Positions 56,263-62,599 of a stretch of DNA of 62,648 nt are shown here, one piece after another; within the stretch, counting starts at the first letter, position 1, and every line of letters starts with the position of its first letter. The translations under genes and the position numbers were made by a program. The stretch is from Polyangiaceae bacterium (GTDB lineage: Bacteria > Myxococcota_A > Polyangia > Polyangiales > Polyangiaceae), in the NCBI GenBank assembly GCA_025936115.1, contig JAICTZ010000042.1, positions 1 to 62,648 of the forward strand, in the 5' to 3' direction. The notes under the pieces were generated by a model that was not told the origin of the DNA, made no database searches, and saw only the letters and a program-made list of their open reading frames with translations.

Positions 56263-56286
56263 GCAAGAACGCGCTACCTCGGCACG

Positions 56287-56594
56287 CTATTCCACGAGCA
56301 GCGAAGCCTCCCAGAGGCCTGGATACCGCTGAACGAATCCAACAGCATCGATCTCGAGCACCTCCGCGTAGCCGAAGCGGGGGGCTTCGTACCAATAACT
56401 CGTGTCCGAGCGCCGTTCGTACCGTTGAGCGAGCAGCACGAGCGCACCCGTCGACACATCGAGCCACGCTGCGGGCGCGTCGGCGCGTTGACCGCGCTGC
56501 CCTCGAGTTTCCAACCAGCTTCCTGCGTCACGAGCCGACACGCGTCATGCCCGGGAGTATCGATCCGTCGCCAAAGAATGGAGGACATCTGCAC
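56287..56594 (-). pseudogene. Putative glycolipid-binding (PF06475) gene, internally deleted and frameshifted
   Basis: One frame from 56594 reads SSILWRRIDTPGHDACRLV and GWKLEGSAV, the start of the PF06475 family. A second frame then reads AAWLDVSTGALVLLAQRYER and GYAEVLEIDAVGFVQRYPGLWE, the end of the same family. About 100 residues between them are missing and the junction near 56485 changes frame. So this is a decayed gene with both ends preserved. Located 24 bp upstream of lspA. Confidence 0.75.
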
Positions 56595-56767
56595 GAGGGC
56601 CTTGAGCGTGGGGTCGAACTGCCTCGAGCGGAAGGAAGCGCGAACTTCCAGGCTTCGGCGAGTTGTTGCACGGGGCTACCCCGGTGACGACCGCAACGGG
56701 TCACTTTCTTTGAGACGACCCGGCGGATTACCGTGTCGTGCTCGGATAGCTCGACGTATCAGGAAAA

Positions 56768-57478
56768 TCAGGTGTCGCAACGCGAGCGAACGTAACTGCA
56801 CGCGCTGAGACACGCGTCGACCGCGGTCGACTCATCCATGCAAGCATGAGGCGTGCAGCCGTACGATGAAGGAACGCTCAGCGCGGGACAGTCCCGGTCG
56901 TCCCACGTGGGATCGGCCGCGTGATAGCAAGAGCGGAGCGTCGCAAGCACGTCGGCACACTCGCCGCCGTCGCCGTCGCAACCAACGTAGTTTTCGCGCC
57001 GGCAGGCTACACAGGCGGCCCCGCTCGGATTGGTCTTGCAGTCGGCCGGTTCGCACGCTCCGCCACCACCACCAATCGCTATCGTCTGATTCGACGTACA
57101 CCAGGTACCCGCGGGACATGGGGAAGAGTCACCCGTGCGACATTGCGCGCAATAGACACCGCTCGTTTCCCAGTTCGGCACGCACGCCGGGGCGGCGCTT
57201 GGACAGTCCGTGTCCGCGCGACATGCCTCGCATTGCCGGAAGTACTCGTGACAGATAGGAGTGCCCCCGCCACAGTCAGCGTCGACGTCACACGCCCACG
57301 TTTCCACACACGTCCCCGCTTGCGAGCACTTGGGCGCTTCTTCGGAACAGTCGCCGTCCGTGGCACAGTCTGTCGCGGCCATGACGCCGCGGTCCGGCTG
57401 CGGCGGCGAGTCACCACATCCGACGGCGCTACTGACGCCGAGGAAACCGACGACCACTAACCGTCGAAACGCGAGCAT
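56768..57478 (-). CDS. Cys-rich lipoprotein
   Basis: 236 residues from ATG 57478 (GAGGG box upstream; the open frame reaches 57838 but that part is non-coding). Lipobox near residue 20 (SSAVGC). The mature protein has about 28 cysteines in EGF/tenascin-like spacing: DCATDGDCSEEAPKCSQAGT, CDVDADCGGGTPICHEYFRQ, CRADTDCPSAAPACVPNWET, with a C-terminal domain like that of the 18580 lipoprotein (LRSCYHAADPTWDDRDCP, VDACLSACSYVRSRC). Function unknown. Preceded by 66 bp without a gene. Confidence 0.75.
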   Translation of the reverse strand: MLAFRRLVVVGFLGVSSAVGCGDSPPQPDRGVMAATDCATDGDCSEEAPKCSQAGTCVETWACDVDADCGGGTPICHEYFRQCEACRADTDCPSAAPACVPNWETSGVYCAQCRTGDSSPCPAGTWCTSNQTIAIGGGGGACEPADCKTNPSGAACVACRRENYVGCDGDGGECADVLATLRSCYHAADPTWDDRDCPALSVPSSYGCTPHACMDESTAVDACLSACSYVRSRCDT

Positions 57479-57545
57479 ATCGTTACCCTCGCAAGCAGTG
57501 TGCCGCGCTCGACGCCGGGCAAACTGCGGCGACCCGGTGATACGG

Positions 57546-58004
57546 CTAGTGCTTCGACGATGACGTTCGCGCCAGCCAGCCCCCGCCGCACTGTCGCTCT
57601 CGAAATTCTTCCCGGTACTCGCTTCGGGCGTCTGGAAGTAGCAGCTCGCACGGATCGAACCAGTGGGTGGTCGTCGCGGCGGCGAGCACTGGCGGGAGCG
57701 TGCCCGCGAACTCAGGATTTTCTGGACATCGCGCATGCCAAAGCGCGCGCGGTTCGGGCACCTCCGAGAAACAGAGGACCTCTTTGATACCGCCGTTGCA
57801 GTTCGTTGCCACGACCAAGATCGTGCCGGGTAGCTCACCGTTGGCTGCCGGCACTCTCAAGACAGTGTCGTGATGGAACTCGCCTTGCTTCCAGTGATCC
57901 ACGAGCTGATACCCACCCCAGCGATGACGAACTTGCTCGAGCAGCGCCCCGAGCACCAGCGAGCCCGCAAGCTCAGTCACCGCTGGGTGATGGGTTTCAT
58001 TCAT
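57546..58004 (-). CDS. Hypothetical protein
   Basis: 152 residues, MNETHHPAVTELAGSLVLGA. Coding-like composition, with a compact alpha/beta pattern (LLEQVRHRWGGYQLVDHWKQ, ILVVATNCNGGIKEVLCFSE, FDPCELLLPDA). No signal peptide, helix or known motif. Plausibly a myxobacterial orphan family. Less GC-rich than the left half of the window. Confidence 0.6.
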   Translation of the reverse strand: MNETHHPAVTELAGSLVLGALLEQVRHRWGGYQLVDHWKQGEFHHDTVLRVPAANGELPGTILVVATNCNGGIKEVLCFSEVPEPRALWHARCPENPEFAGTLPPVLAAATTTHWFDPCELLLPDARSEYREEFRERQCGGGWLARTSSSKH

Positions 58005-58089
58005 CCACTAGGGTTAGCGTGAACGGTCGTGACTTTCAAGACCGACTCACGCTTAGCTTCCGGCGATTCACGACCGCCCACGCTGCGGA

Positions 58090-58308
58090 TCAGGACGGGT
58101 AGAGCCAGGTCCGCGTTGGTGGCCCCATCGACAGCTGCACCTCGAGGACGACGCCGCGCATGCCGATGTATGCCGTCTCGCGTTGCCACCGAGTGATGCT
58201 GTTCGGATGCAACATCCACCATTCAGCATCGAGCACGTGCTTCAGTCGGAGATCGACATGCGCGCAGTGCCCGGAACGGCTGCCCTCACGCGAGCTCAAC
58301 GACGGCAC
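58090..58308 (-). CDS. Small hypothetical protein
   Basis: 72 residues from ATG 58308, overlapping the end of the lipoprotein gene at 58296 by 13 bp. Coding-like: LRLKHVLDAEWWMLHPNSIT, RWQRETAYIGMRGVVLEVQL. No motif recognised. It could be a downstream partner of the 58296 gene or a chance frame; aromatic-rich composition favours a real protein. Confidence 0.45.
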   Translation of the reverse strand: MPSLSSREGSRSGHCAHVDLRLKHVLDAEWWMLHPNSITRWQRETAYIGMRGVVLEVQLSMGPPTRTWLYPS

Positions 58309-59126
58309 GCGCGCTCCACCGAGCGCCGGGTCGCGATGGGCAGCTCAAGCTCGGCACCTCCGGCGTTGACCGTGAGTCGCCCCTTCCCATCGACCGAGTA
58401 GCTCACCAACGTTTCGAAGCGCTCGTCCGTATAGAGGCCCATGAGTGCGCTGAATCCCCCGCCTTCATCTTCGGTCGGCCCCATGCCCCCGAAGGTCGCG
58501 CGGCCGCCGCTCTTGTCCGCTAGGGCTTGCGCTTCCGCGACGGTGCGCTTCACCTCGGGCAGCGCGTTGACCACCTTCGCCACTTGCTCTTCGCACGCGT
58601 CGGCCGATGCTGCTGGCGCTCCCAACGCGTCCCCTTCCTCGACGACCGCCCACGTTCCCGCATCGCCAAACCGAAGCACGAGCTTCGCAGCCACCTCGGT
58701 GAGCTTGCCATCCTCGCCGGACCGCTTCATGAAAGTCGCCGTCAGCGCGCCATCGTCCGCACGGCTCGAAACGATGGGCCCCACGATCTGCTGCCGAAAG
58801 GTCGGCTGCTTACGAAATGCCGCTGCCTTCGCACCGATTACGGCCGCCTTCGTCAGAGTGCGGCCATAGAAACGTAACGGATCGCCGTACAGCGTCTCGA
58901 GTGTCGCCAAGTCGTGGCGATCCAAAGCGTTGCTCCAAGCGAGGACGACGACGGCGGCGGGGTCCTGCTGCGGCTGTCCGGAACGGGCGGGCGCGCTCGA
59001 CACGGCAGGGCTCACAACGGTCGCTGCCGACGCCGCAAGCGAGCGCGAATCTTTCTGCGGCCGCTTCTCTGGCTTGCGGCAGCCGATCGCAACCGTAGCG
59101 AGCAGGACGCCGAAGACTAACCGCAC
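58296..59126 (-). CDS. Lipoprotein with NTF2-like domain
   Basis: 276 residues from GTG 59126, which opens directly into a lipoprotein signal (RLVFGVLLATVAIGC, lipobox ATVAIGC). The frame stays open upstream to 59666 but that part belongs to another, broken gene. An Ala/Ser/Pro linker, then an NTF2/SnoaL-like domain at about 50-155 (AWSNALDRHDLATLETLYGD, RQQIVGPIVSSRADDGALTA) and a C-terminal domain with FETLVSYSVDGKGRLTV. Function unknown. Confidence 0.65.
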   Translation of the reverse strand: MRLVFGVLLATVAIGCRKPEKRPQKDSRSLAASAATVVSPAVSSAPARSGQPQQDPAAVVVLAWSNALDRHDLATLETLYGDPLRFYGRTLTKAAVIGAKAAAFRKQPTFRQQIVGPIVSSRADDGALTATFMKRSGEDGKLTEVAAKLVLRFGDAGTWAVVEEGDALGAPAASADACEEQVAKVVNALPEVKRTVAEAQALADKSGGRATFGGMGPTEDEGGGFSALMGLYTDERFETLVSYSVDGKGRLTVNAGGAELELPIATRRSVERACRR

Positions 59127-59823
59127 GGGTCCTGATCTGTGAGGCAAGTCGCCCAAGTCACCCTCTAGGAACGTGGTCCCGACCCAGATGAGTCCCCCGC
59201 GGGAAAGCCACCACGCGGCGGTGAAGAAGGTCGTGGCGCCCGCGCGAGCAGCGATAGCCCCCGCAAGGCGGGACTGGTGGCCAAGAAAATGTTGGGCGAC
59301 CCCAGCCGTTGCGGCGGCGCCGAAATAGACGAGGACGCCCGCCATGACTTTGCGCGAAGTCGACCAACTAAGGCGTTGGGAGACCACCAGGAAAATCCCC
59401 ATGGCAAGGTACGCGACGCCTCCTCGAGCGAGTTCGTCCCCCCTGCCGGTCCGCGAAGACTGCCGTCGCCCAGGCTCCCAAGCTGGATGTGTCCATGGCG
59501 TCGAACAGCGATCCAGTGTTTCGCGTAGATCTGGTTCGCCCGGATTGGCGGCGACCAGTCGATGAAGCTCCGGAACGAAGACCGGATCTGCCTCGAGTCG
59601 TCGGCGAACGGGTAGCGAGCTTGTCTCGACGGGAACGGTAGACCAGGAGTTCGCCGAAGAGCCCAAAGGGAAAGTCCACGATGAGCTCGCGCGACTGCCC
59701 CTCGCGACGTACGACCACAGAAACGCCCTTCAGTTTTCGGCCAGCGTCGACCACCCACCCGTGGCGTAGCTGCCAATAGAACTCGTCATCCCCAACGCTG
59801 ACGATGTTCCAACCCTTGCCCAA
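59127..59823 (-). pseudogene. Frameshifted membrane-protein gene next to an attC site
   Basis: The start is clear: MGKGWNIVSVGDDEFYWQLR, 13 nt after an attC core. Coding-like sequence then jumps between frames: IVDFPFGLFGELLVY in one, PVRRRLEADPVFVPELHRLV in the next, DAMDTSSLGAWATAVFADRQ back in the first, and GGVAYLAMGIFLVVSQRLSW with more hydrophobic segments in the second, running into the 59126 gene. At least three shifts are needed to join them. Either a decayed cassette gene or an error-rich stretch of assembly. Confidence 0.55.
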
Positions 59824-59836
59824 GTGCGCTCTCCCT

Positions 59837-59900
59837 GCCCAACGTACCAGGCCTAGGCTGGGCGGGTCGAGCGCTGGCGGAGCCGCGCCTGCAGTTGGGC
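59837..59900 (-). other. attC-like recombination site 1
   Basis: 64 bp. On the minus strand it starts with R'' GCCCAAC (59900-59894) and ends with R' GTTGGGC (59843-59837), perfect complements that fit RYYYAAC and GTTRRRY. The R' side carries CCTGGTAC before the core, as in sites 2 and 3. The L'' side is diverged. The gene at 59823 begins 13 nt beyond R'. Classic integron cassette boundary by structure. Confidence 0.6.
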
Positions 59901-60021
59901 GGCCGATTCACGGACATTTGCGACCACTTCGGTGCCGCTCGAACGGCTCGCGTGGTTCGAATCGAGCAAGTTCCATCCCAGTTACCACCGGCGTAAGTGT
60001 TTGAAGTTTCAGAGGAAACTA

Positions 60022-60038
60022 CGCGGCTTTGCGCCGCG
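60022..60038. promoter_or_regulatory. GC hairpin in the leader of the RHH gene
   Basis: CGCGGC, 5-nt loop TTTGC, GCCGCG. Lies a few bases upstream of the palindrome at 60044 in a 160-bp leader without a gene. Confidence 0.3.
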
Positions 60039-60043
60039 ACGGA

Positions 60044-60066
60044 ATGTACAGCAGAATGCTGTACAT
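60044..60066. promoter_or_regulatory. Palindromic operator candidate overlapping the RHH start codon
   Basis: Two perfect 10-bp arms, ATGTACAGCA (60044-60053) and TGCTGTACAT (60057-60066), with a 3-nt centre GAA. The right arm ends on the AT of the start codon at 60065. This is the position expected for an autorepressor site, and the adjacent gene encodes a ribbon-helix-helix protein. Confidence 0.55.
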
Positions 60067-60427
60067 GAAGACCCGCGTGACCTTTCGCGTCGACGCCGAC
60101 CTCGCCGATGCACTTCGGGAACTGCCGAACCAGACCCGCTTCGTCGAGGACGCACTGCGCGATGCGCTCGGAAGGACATGTCCGGTCTGCCGCGGAGACG
60201 GTCGCCTACCGCTCCGAGTCATTCGCGTTTCGAATGTTCGCAGGGAAGGCATCAAGCGGCTGAACCGCCGTGAAGCGCAGCAGCTTCAAAGGATCTACAG
60301 GCTCGGACAGGAGGTCGCGGCAACCCGGCTCGACCTGCGAAAGCAGGGACGACGCGTCGGATTCTCACTGCGACGGGAGCAGCACGAGATCCTAACCGGA
60401 GTTCTGAACTCCGAGAATGCGAACTAG
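60065..60427 (+). CDS. Ribbon-helix-helix/CxxC protein
   Basis: 120 residues from ATG 60065 (in-frame ATGs at 60044 and 60056 lie inside the palindrome, so the start is uncertain). The first 45 residues fit a CopG-type RHH DNA-binding fold: MKTRVTFRVDADLADALREL, then RFVEDALRDALGR. A CPVCRGDG knuckle follows (metal or Fe-S binding?), then a basic helical tail. Co-transcribed with the ferredoxin gene 6 bp downstream. Both lie inverted between two attC-like sites. It is likely a redox- or metal-responsive repressor of its own operon (inference). Confidence 0.65.
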   Translation: MKTRVTFRVDADLADALRELPNQTRFVEDALRDALGRTCPVCRGDGRLPLRVIRVSNVRREGIKRLNRREAQQLQRIYRLGQEVAATRLDLRKQGRRVGFSLRREQHEILTGVLNSENAN

Positions 60428-60433
60428 AGCGTC

Positions 60434-60781
60434 ATGACGTTCGTCGTCACCAGGCTGTGCCGAGATTGCAAGGACATGGGCTGCGTGAAGGTCTGCCCAA
60501 GGGACTGCATACTCGAGCACCGTCCGGCATCAGGCTCCTCGGACCTACCGAACCAGCTCTTCATCGACCCAGACGAATGCATCGACTGTAATGCCTGCGT
60601 GCCCGAATGTCCCTGGGAAGCCATCTACCCAGACGCCGACGTACCACCCGAGCTCGAGCCGGATGTGGCCTTGAACGCGATCGTTCTAAAGCGTCGCGAG
60701 GAATTCGGGTCCCAGAGGTCGGCGAATCGCCCAGCCCTGACATGGAAGCTGTCCAGCGCAACAAGATCAGCTGGGGACTAG
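60434..60781 (+). CDS. fdxA: 7Fe-type ferredoxin (FdxA-like)
   Basis: 115 residues. First cluster region CRDC-x4-C-x3-CP-x2-C (Cys 9, 12, 17, 21, 25) and second CIDCNACVPECPWEAIYPD. The spacing matches [3Fe-4S][4Fe-4S] ferredoxins of the FdxA type, and the opening MTFVVT is also typical. The last 25 residues (after KRREEFG) look unlike the family and may have been altered by recombination near the cassette end, 25 bp before attC-like site 2. Starts 6 bp after the RHH gene. Confidence 0.88.
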   Translation: MTFVVTRLCRDCKDMGCVKVCPRDCILEHRPASGSSDLPNQLFIDPDECIDCNACVPECPWEAIYPDADVPPELEPDVALNAIVLKRREEFGSQRSANRPALTWKLSSATRSAGD

Positions 60782-60806
60782 GCCGAGCGCGGTAGTCGAC
60801 CTGTCC

Positions 60807-60877
60807 GCCTAACGTGCCAGGTTTCAGCGTGCGCCGAGCGAACCCGAGGGCGACGTCTGCTGCAACCGGAGTCAGGT
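60807..60877 (-). other. attC-like recombination site 2
   Basis: 71 bp. Minus strand: R'' ACCTGAC (one mismatch to RYYYAAC), L'' CGGTTGCAGCAGACG, a variable central part, L' GCTGAAACCTGGCAC and the canonical R' GTTAGGC. TT-G-CAGC pairs with GCTGAA leaving one extrahelical G, the hallmark that sets attC orientation. The TGA of the upstream cassette gene lies inside R''. Confidence 0.75.
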
Positions 60878-61237
60878 GCCGGCACGCTTCGGGTCGGGAT
60901 GAGCTAGCCAAAGATTGCTTCCAGGCAGGACGATGCGCAGCTCCGCGCTCAAAGGCGCCACGCCGCGAAAGCCCGCGTCTCCCTCGAGCTCGAAGTCACG
61001 GACGGTGTTCCAGGAGCACCCAGCGTTCAGCAACAGCTCAGCAAGTCGAATCGTGCCTGCGGCCGAGGACTCGACGAAGACCGTGTCACGTTGTTCCCAA
61101 TCTTCGGCGGATGCGGGACTCTCGTCGGCTGAGCTCAAGGCAAGCAGCGGCAGGTCGCTCACGTCAGTCAACGCGGTCCACGGGTGCTTGGAAGGCCGAC
61201 CGGGAAAGTAGCGAAACGTCGCTGGCCTCTGGCGCAA
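60872..61237 (-). CDS. Cassette-borne hypothetical protein
   Basis: 121 residues from a TTG at 61237; the start is weakly supported. Coding-like: FRYFPGRPSKHPWTALTDVS, RLAELLLNAGCSWNTVRDFE, LSAELRIVLPGSNLWLAHPD. No motif recognised. Its stop codon falls inside the R'' core of attC-like site 2, a common arrangement for integron cassette genes. The 36 bp between it and the preceding gene contain TCCCAAC, possibly a decayed core. Confidence 0.55.
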   Translation of the reverse strand: MRQRPATFRYFPGRPSKHPWTALTDVSDLPLLALSSADESPASAEDWEQRDTVFVESSAAGTIRLAELLLNAGCSWNTVRDFELEGDAGFRGVAPLSAELRIVLPGSNLWLAHPDPKRAGT

Positions 61238-61273
61238 ACCGACCGGCGCTGAGCGACGGCCGCGGTTGGGAGC

Positions 61274-61585
61274 TTAAATAATCCGACGAATACTCGAGAT
61301 TTCGGGCAGCTCTAAGGTAGTGGAGTCAGGTTCGTGGAAGGCGCACGCGAGCAGGAATGTTCCCAACTCTCGCGAAGCGTCTGCTTCCACGAACAGGAGC
61401 AGCAGGTCGGCACGATACCAGCCGTTGTAGTCTTTATGAGCCCGGCGCAAGACGATCCTTTCGGTCGAAAGGGTGAGCGGAGGGACAGGAAGCGCTTCGC
61501 GATCGAAAACAAAGTCTGCCTCACCAACGGGTCCGTCCGGCACGGAGCGGGCCACCTCGCCGAAAATACGCCCGAGGTCATCCAT
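61274..61585 (-). CDS. Cassette-borne hypothetical protein
   Basis: 103 residues from ATG 61585, 12 nt after the R' core of attC-like site 3, so the start is fixed by cassette architecture. Sequence MDDLGRIFGEVARSVPDGPV, STERIVLRRAHKDYNGWYRA, DLLLLFVEADASRELGTFLL. Acidic, cytoplasmic, no motif recognised. Expected to rely on a cassette-array promoter, since it has almost no leader of its own. Confidence 0.6.
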   Translation of the reverse strand: MDDLGRIFGEVARSVPDGPVGEADFVFDREALPVPPLTLSTERIVLRRAHKDYNGWYRADLLLLFVEADASRELGTFLLACAFHEPDSTTLELPEISSIRRII

Positions 61586-61597
61586 GAGCAGCCGTGC

Positions 61598-61669
61598 GCC
61601 CAACGTACCAGGTTTCAGCTGCGCCGGCCGAGCGAGCGCGGACGACGTCTGCTGCAAACCGAGTTAGAC
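61598..61669 (-). other. attC-like recombination site 3
   Basis: 72 bp, the best preserved. Minus strand: R'' GTCTAAC (61669-61663), L'' CGGTTTGCAGCAGACG, centre, L' GCTGAAACCTGGTAC, R' GTTGGGC (61604-61598). Both cores fit RYYYAAC and GTTRRRY exactly, and the arms pair with one extrahelical G. Closely similar to site 2 and to the half site at 62410. Confidence 0.8.
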
Positions 61670-61734
61670 GGCAGCCGTCTCAAGGGCGCGCAGTGCGGCA
61701 TCAGCTCGCGGATGATCTCCATCCTGATAGTCAC
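61615..61734 (-). CDS. Tiny ORF in a minimal cassette, reading into attC site 3
   Basis: Between the remnant site at 61749 and site 3 there are only 79 bp. They hold a possible 39-codon ORF from a GTG (TIRMEIIRELMPHCAPLRRL) that runs through the attC element to a TGA at 61615. Very short cassettes with ORFs ending in attC are known, but coding here is unproven. Confidence 0.25.
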   Translation of the reverse strand: MTIRMEIIRELMPHCAPLRRLPSNSVCSRRRPRSLGRRS

Positions 61735-61748
61735 GTGAGTCCCCGTCT

Positions 61749-61777
61749 GCCCAACGCACCGGGGCGCTCGGTTGTAT
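61749..61777 (-). other. Remnant attC-like site
   Basis: 29 bp. Minus strand ATACAAC (close to R'') then R' GTTGGGC (61755-61749), with the arms between them deleted. It lies directly after the stop of the 61778 gene, where an attC should be. Confidence 0.4.
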
Positions 61778-62410
61778 CTATTTGCCGGCGCTAGGCAAAG
61801 AGAAGCCAGGCGGCAGAGCCAGTTCCTTGACCTCCAGAAGAACTTCGATGTGGTGGTGACCTGTTTCCGCTGCGAACAATCCACCGGTCGCCCGGATCCG
61901 ACGACCGACGAGATCCCGATACTTGTCGTACGCGTCGCCATCGGCGAACACGAGCTGGATCCTGCGGACTCGGTCGTGCTCTTTGTCCTCCACGTCGCCC
62001 GAAAGGTTGAGACTGGCTTCGAGGCACAAGGATCGGTCAAGCCGAAGCAGCCAGCAGGTTTCCTTCGCGTCACCCCTTGCGACGCTTTGATAGTCAGGTG
62101 GTCCGGGAAACGTCGCGCGTTCAACGACGCCGAGCAGCGCCACGGTCGCCGGCATGCGCGGAAGGCAGCCGCTAGGTGGTTGAGGGAGCGCCGCTGGCTC
62201 TACGTCCGTCGGCGCAACAGACGCCTGCGCCGAATCGGCCCCCGGCGAGTCGGAACTCGTCTGCGACGTTGCCGGCGGCACAGCATCCTCCGGCGAGCCT
62301 GAGGACTCAGGAGCCGGCGGGGCAGCGGCTGTCTTCGCGGCCCCGGCCACCGGTTCATGCCCCGGTCTCTGCGGTTCGGTGCGCGAGGGGTGGTACGAGC
62401 CCGCGCACCC
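61778..62410 (-). CDS. Cassette-borne protein, probably a 5'-truncated lipoprotein
   Basis: The frame is open from about 62470, but its first residues translate the attC arm. From about 62410 it reads ICSGCAGSYHPSRTEPQRPG, like a lipoprotein just after its lipobox, with no signal peptide before it. A Ser/Pro/Ala linker of about 60 residues follows, then a beta-rich domain (MPATVALLGVVERATFPGPP, RRIQLVFADGDAYDKYRDLV, GHHHIEVLLEVKELALPPGF). No good start codon is visible, so I infer the signal was lost when the site at 62410 formed. The domain is unrecognised. Confidence 0.5.
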   Translation of the reverse strand, partial: GCAGSYHPSRTEPQRPGHEPVAGAAKTAAAPPAPESSGSPEDAVPPATSQTSSDSPGADSAQASVAPTDVEPAALPQPPSGCLPRMPATVALLGVVERATFPGPPDYQSVARGDAKETCWLLRLDRSLCLEASLNLSGDVEDKEHDRVRRIQLVFADGDAYDKYRDLVGRRIRATGGLFAAETGHHHIEVLLEVKELALPPGFSLPSAGK

Positions 62411-62498
62411 TGAGCAGATACCAGGTTTTAGCTGCGCCGGCCGAGCGAACCTGAGGACGCCGTTCCCCAAGGACGTGTACGACAGCGGCGCGTTGGGT
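62410..62498 (-). other. attC-like site, R' core degenerate
   Basis: Minus strand: R'' ACCCAAC (62498-62492), then GCAGCTAAAACCTGGTAT matching the L' arm of sites 2 and 3, but the expected GTTRRRY is replaced by CTGCTCA. So one core is good and one lost. Confidence 0.5.
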
Positions 62499-62599
62499 CA
62501 GGGCGCACGCTGCGGAGCGAACGACCACTGCACGAAGTCGTGTGTTCGCAGATGATCGAGCAGACACGATTCCGACATAAGGTACTTCGGCAGGTCCAT
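62498..62599 (-). CDS. Small cassette ORF at the window edge
   Basis: From ATG 62599: MDLPKYLMSESCLLDHLRTH ending in TGA at 62498-62500, whose A is the first base of the R'' core ACCCAAC. The frame is also open to the window edge, so the gene may be longer. Too short to assign; the stop-in-attC arrangement supports a cassette gene. Confidence 0.4.
   Translation of the reverse strand: MDLPKYLMSESCLLDHLRTHDFVQWSFAPQRAP

Noticed and set aside
58005..58090. Possible attC after the small gene at 58090 (GCTAACC nearby)
   Set aside because: No GTTRRRY partner and no arm similarity to the other sites.
58296..59666. Single 456-residue protein
   Set aside because: A lipoprotein signal begins at 59126 inside it, and the upstream part belongs to a separate frameshifted gene.
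59940..59990. tRNA-like GTTCGAATC box
   Set aside because: No flanking acceptor or anticodon stems could be drawn.
60807..60877. Plus-strand orientation of attC site 2, following fdxA
   Set aside because: The GCCTAAC core fits, but the extrahelical base would fall on the wrong arm and the other core would be poor; minus orientation fits the L''/L' pattern.
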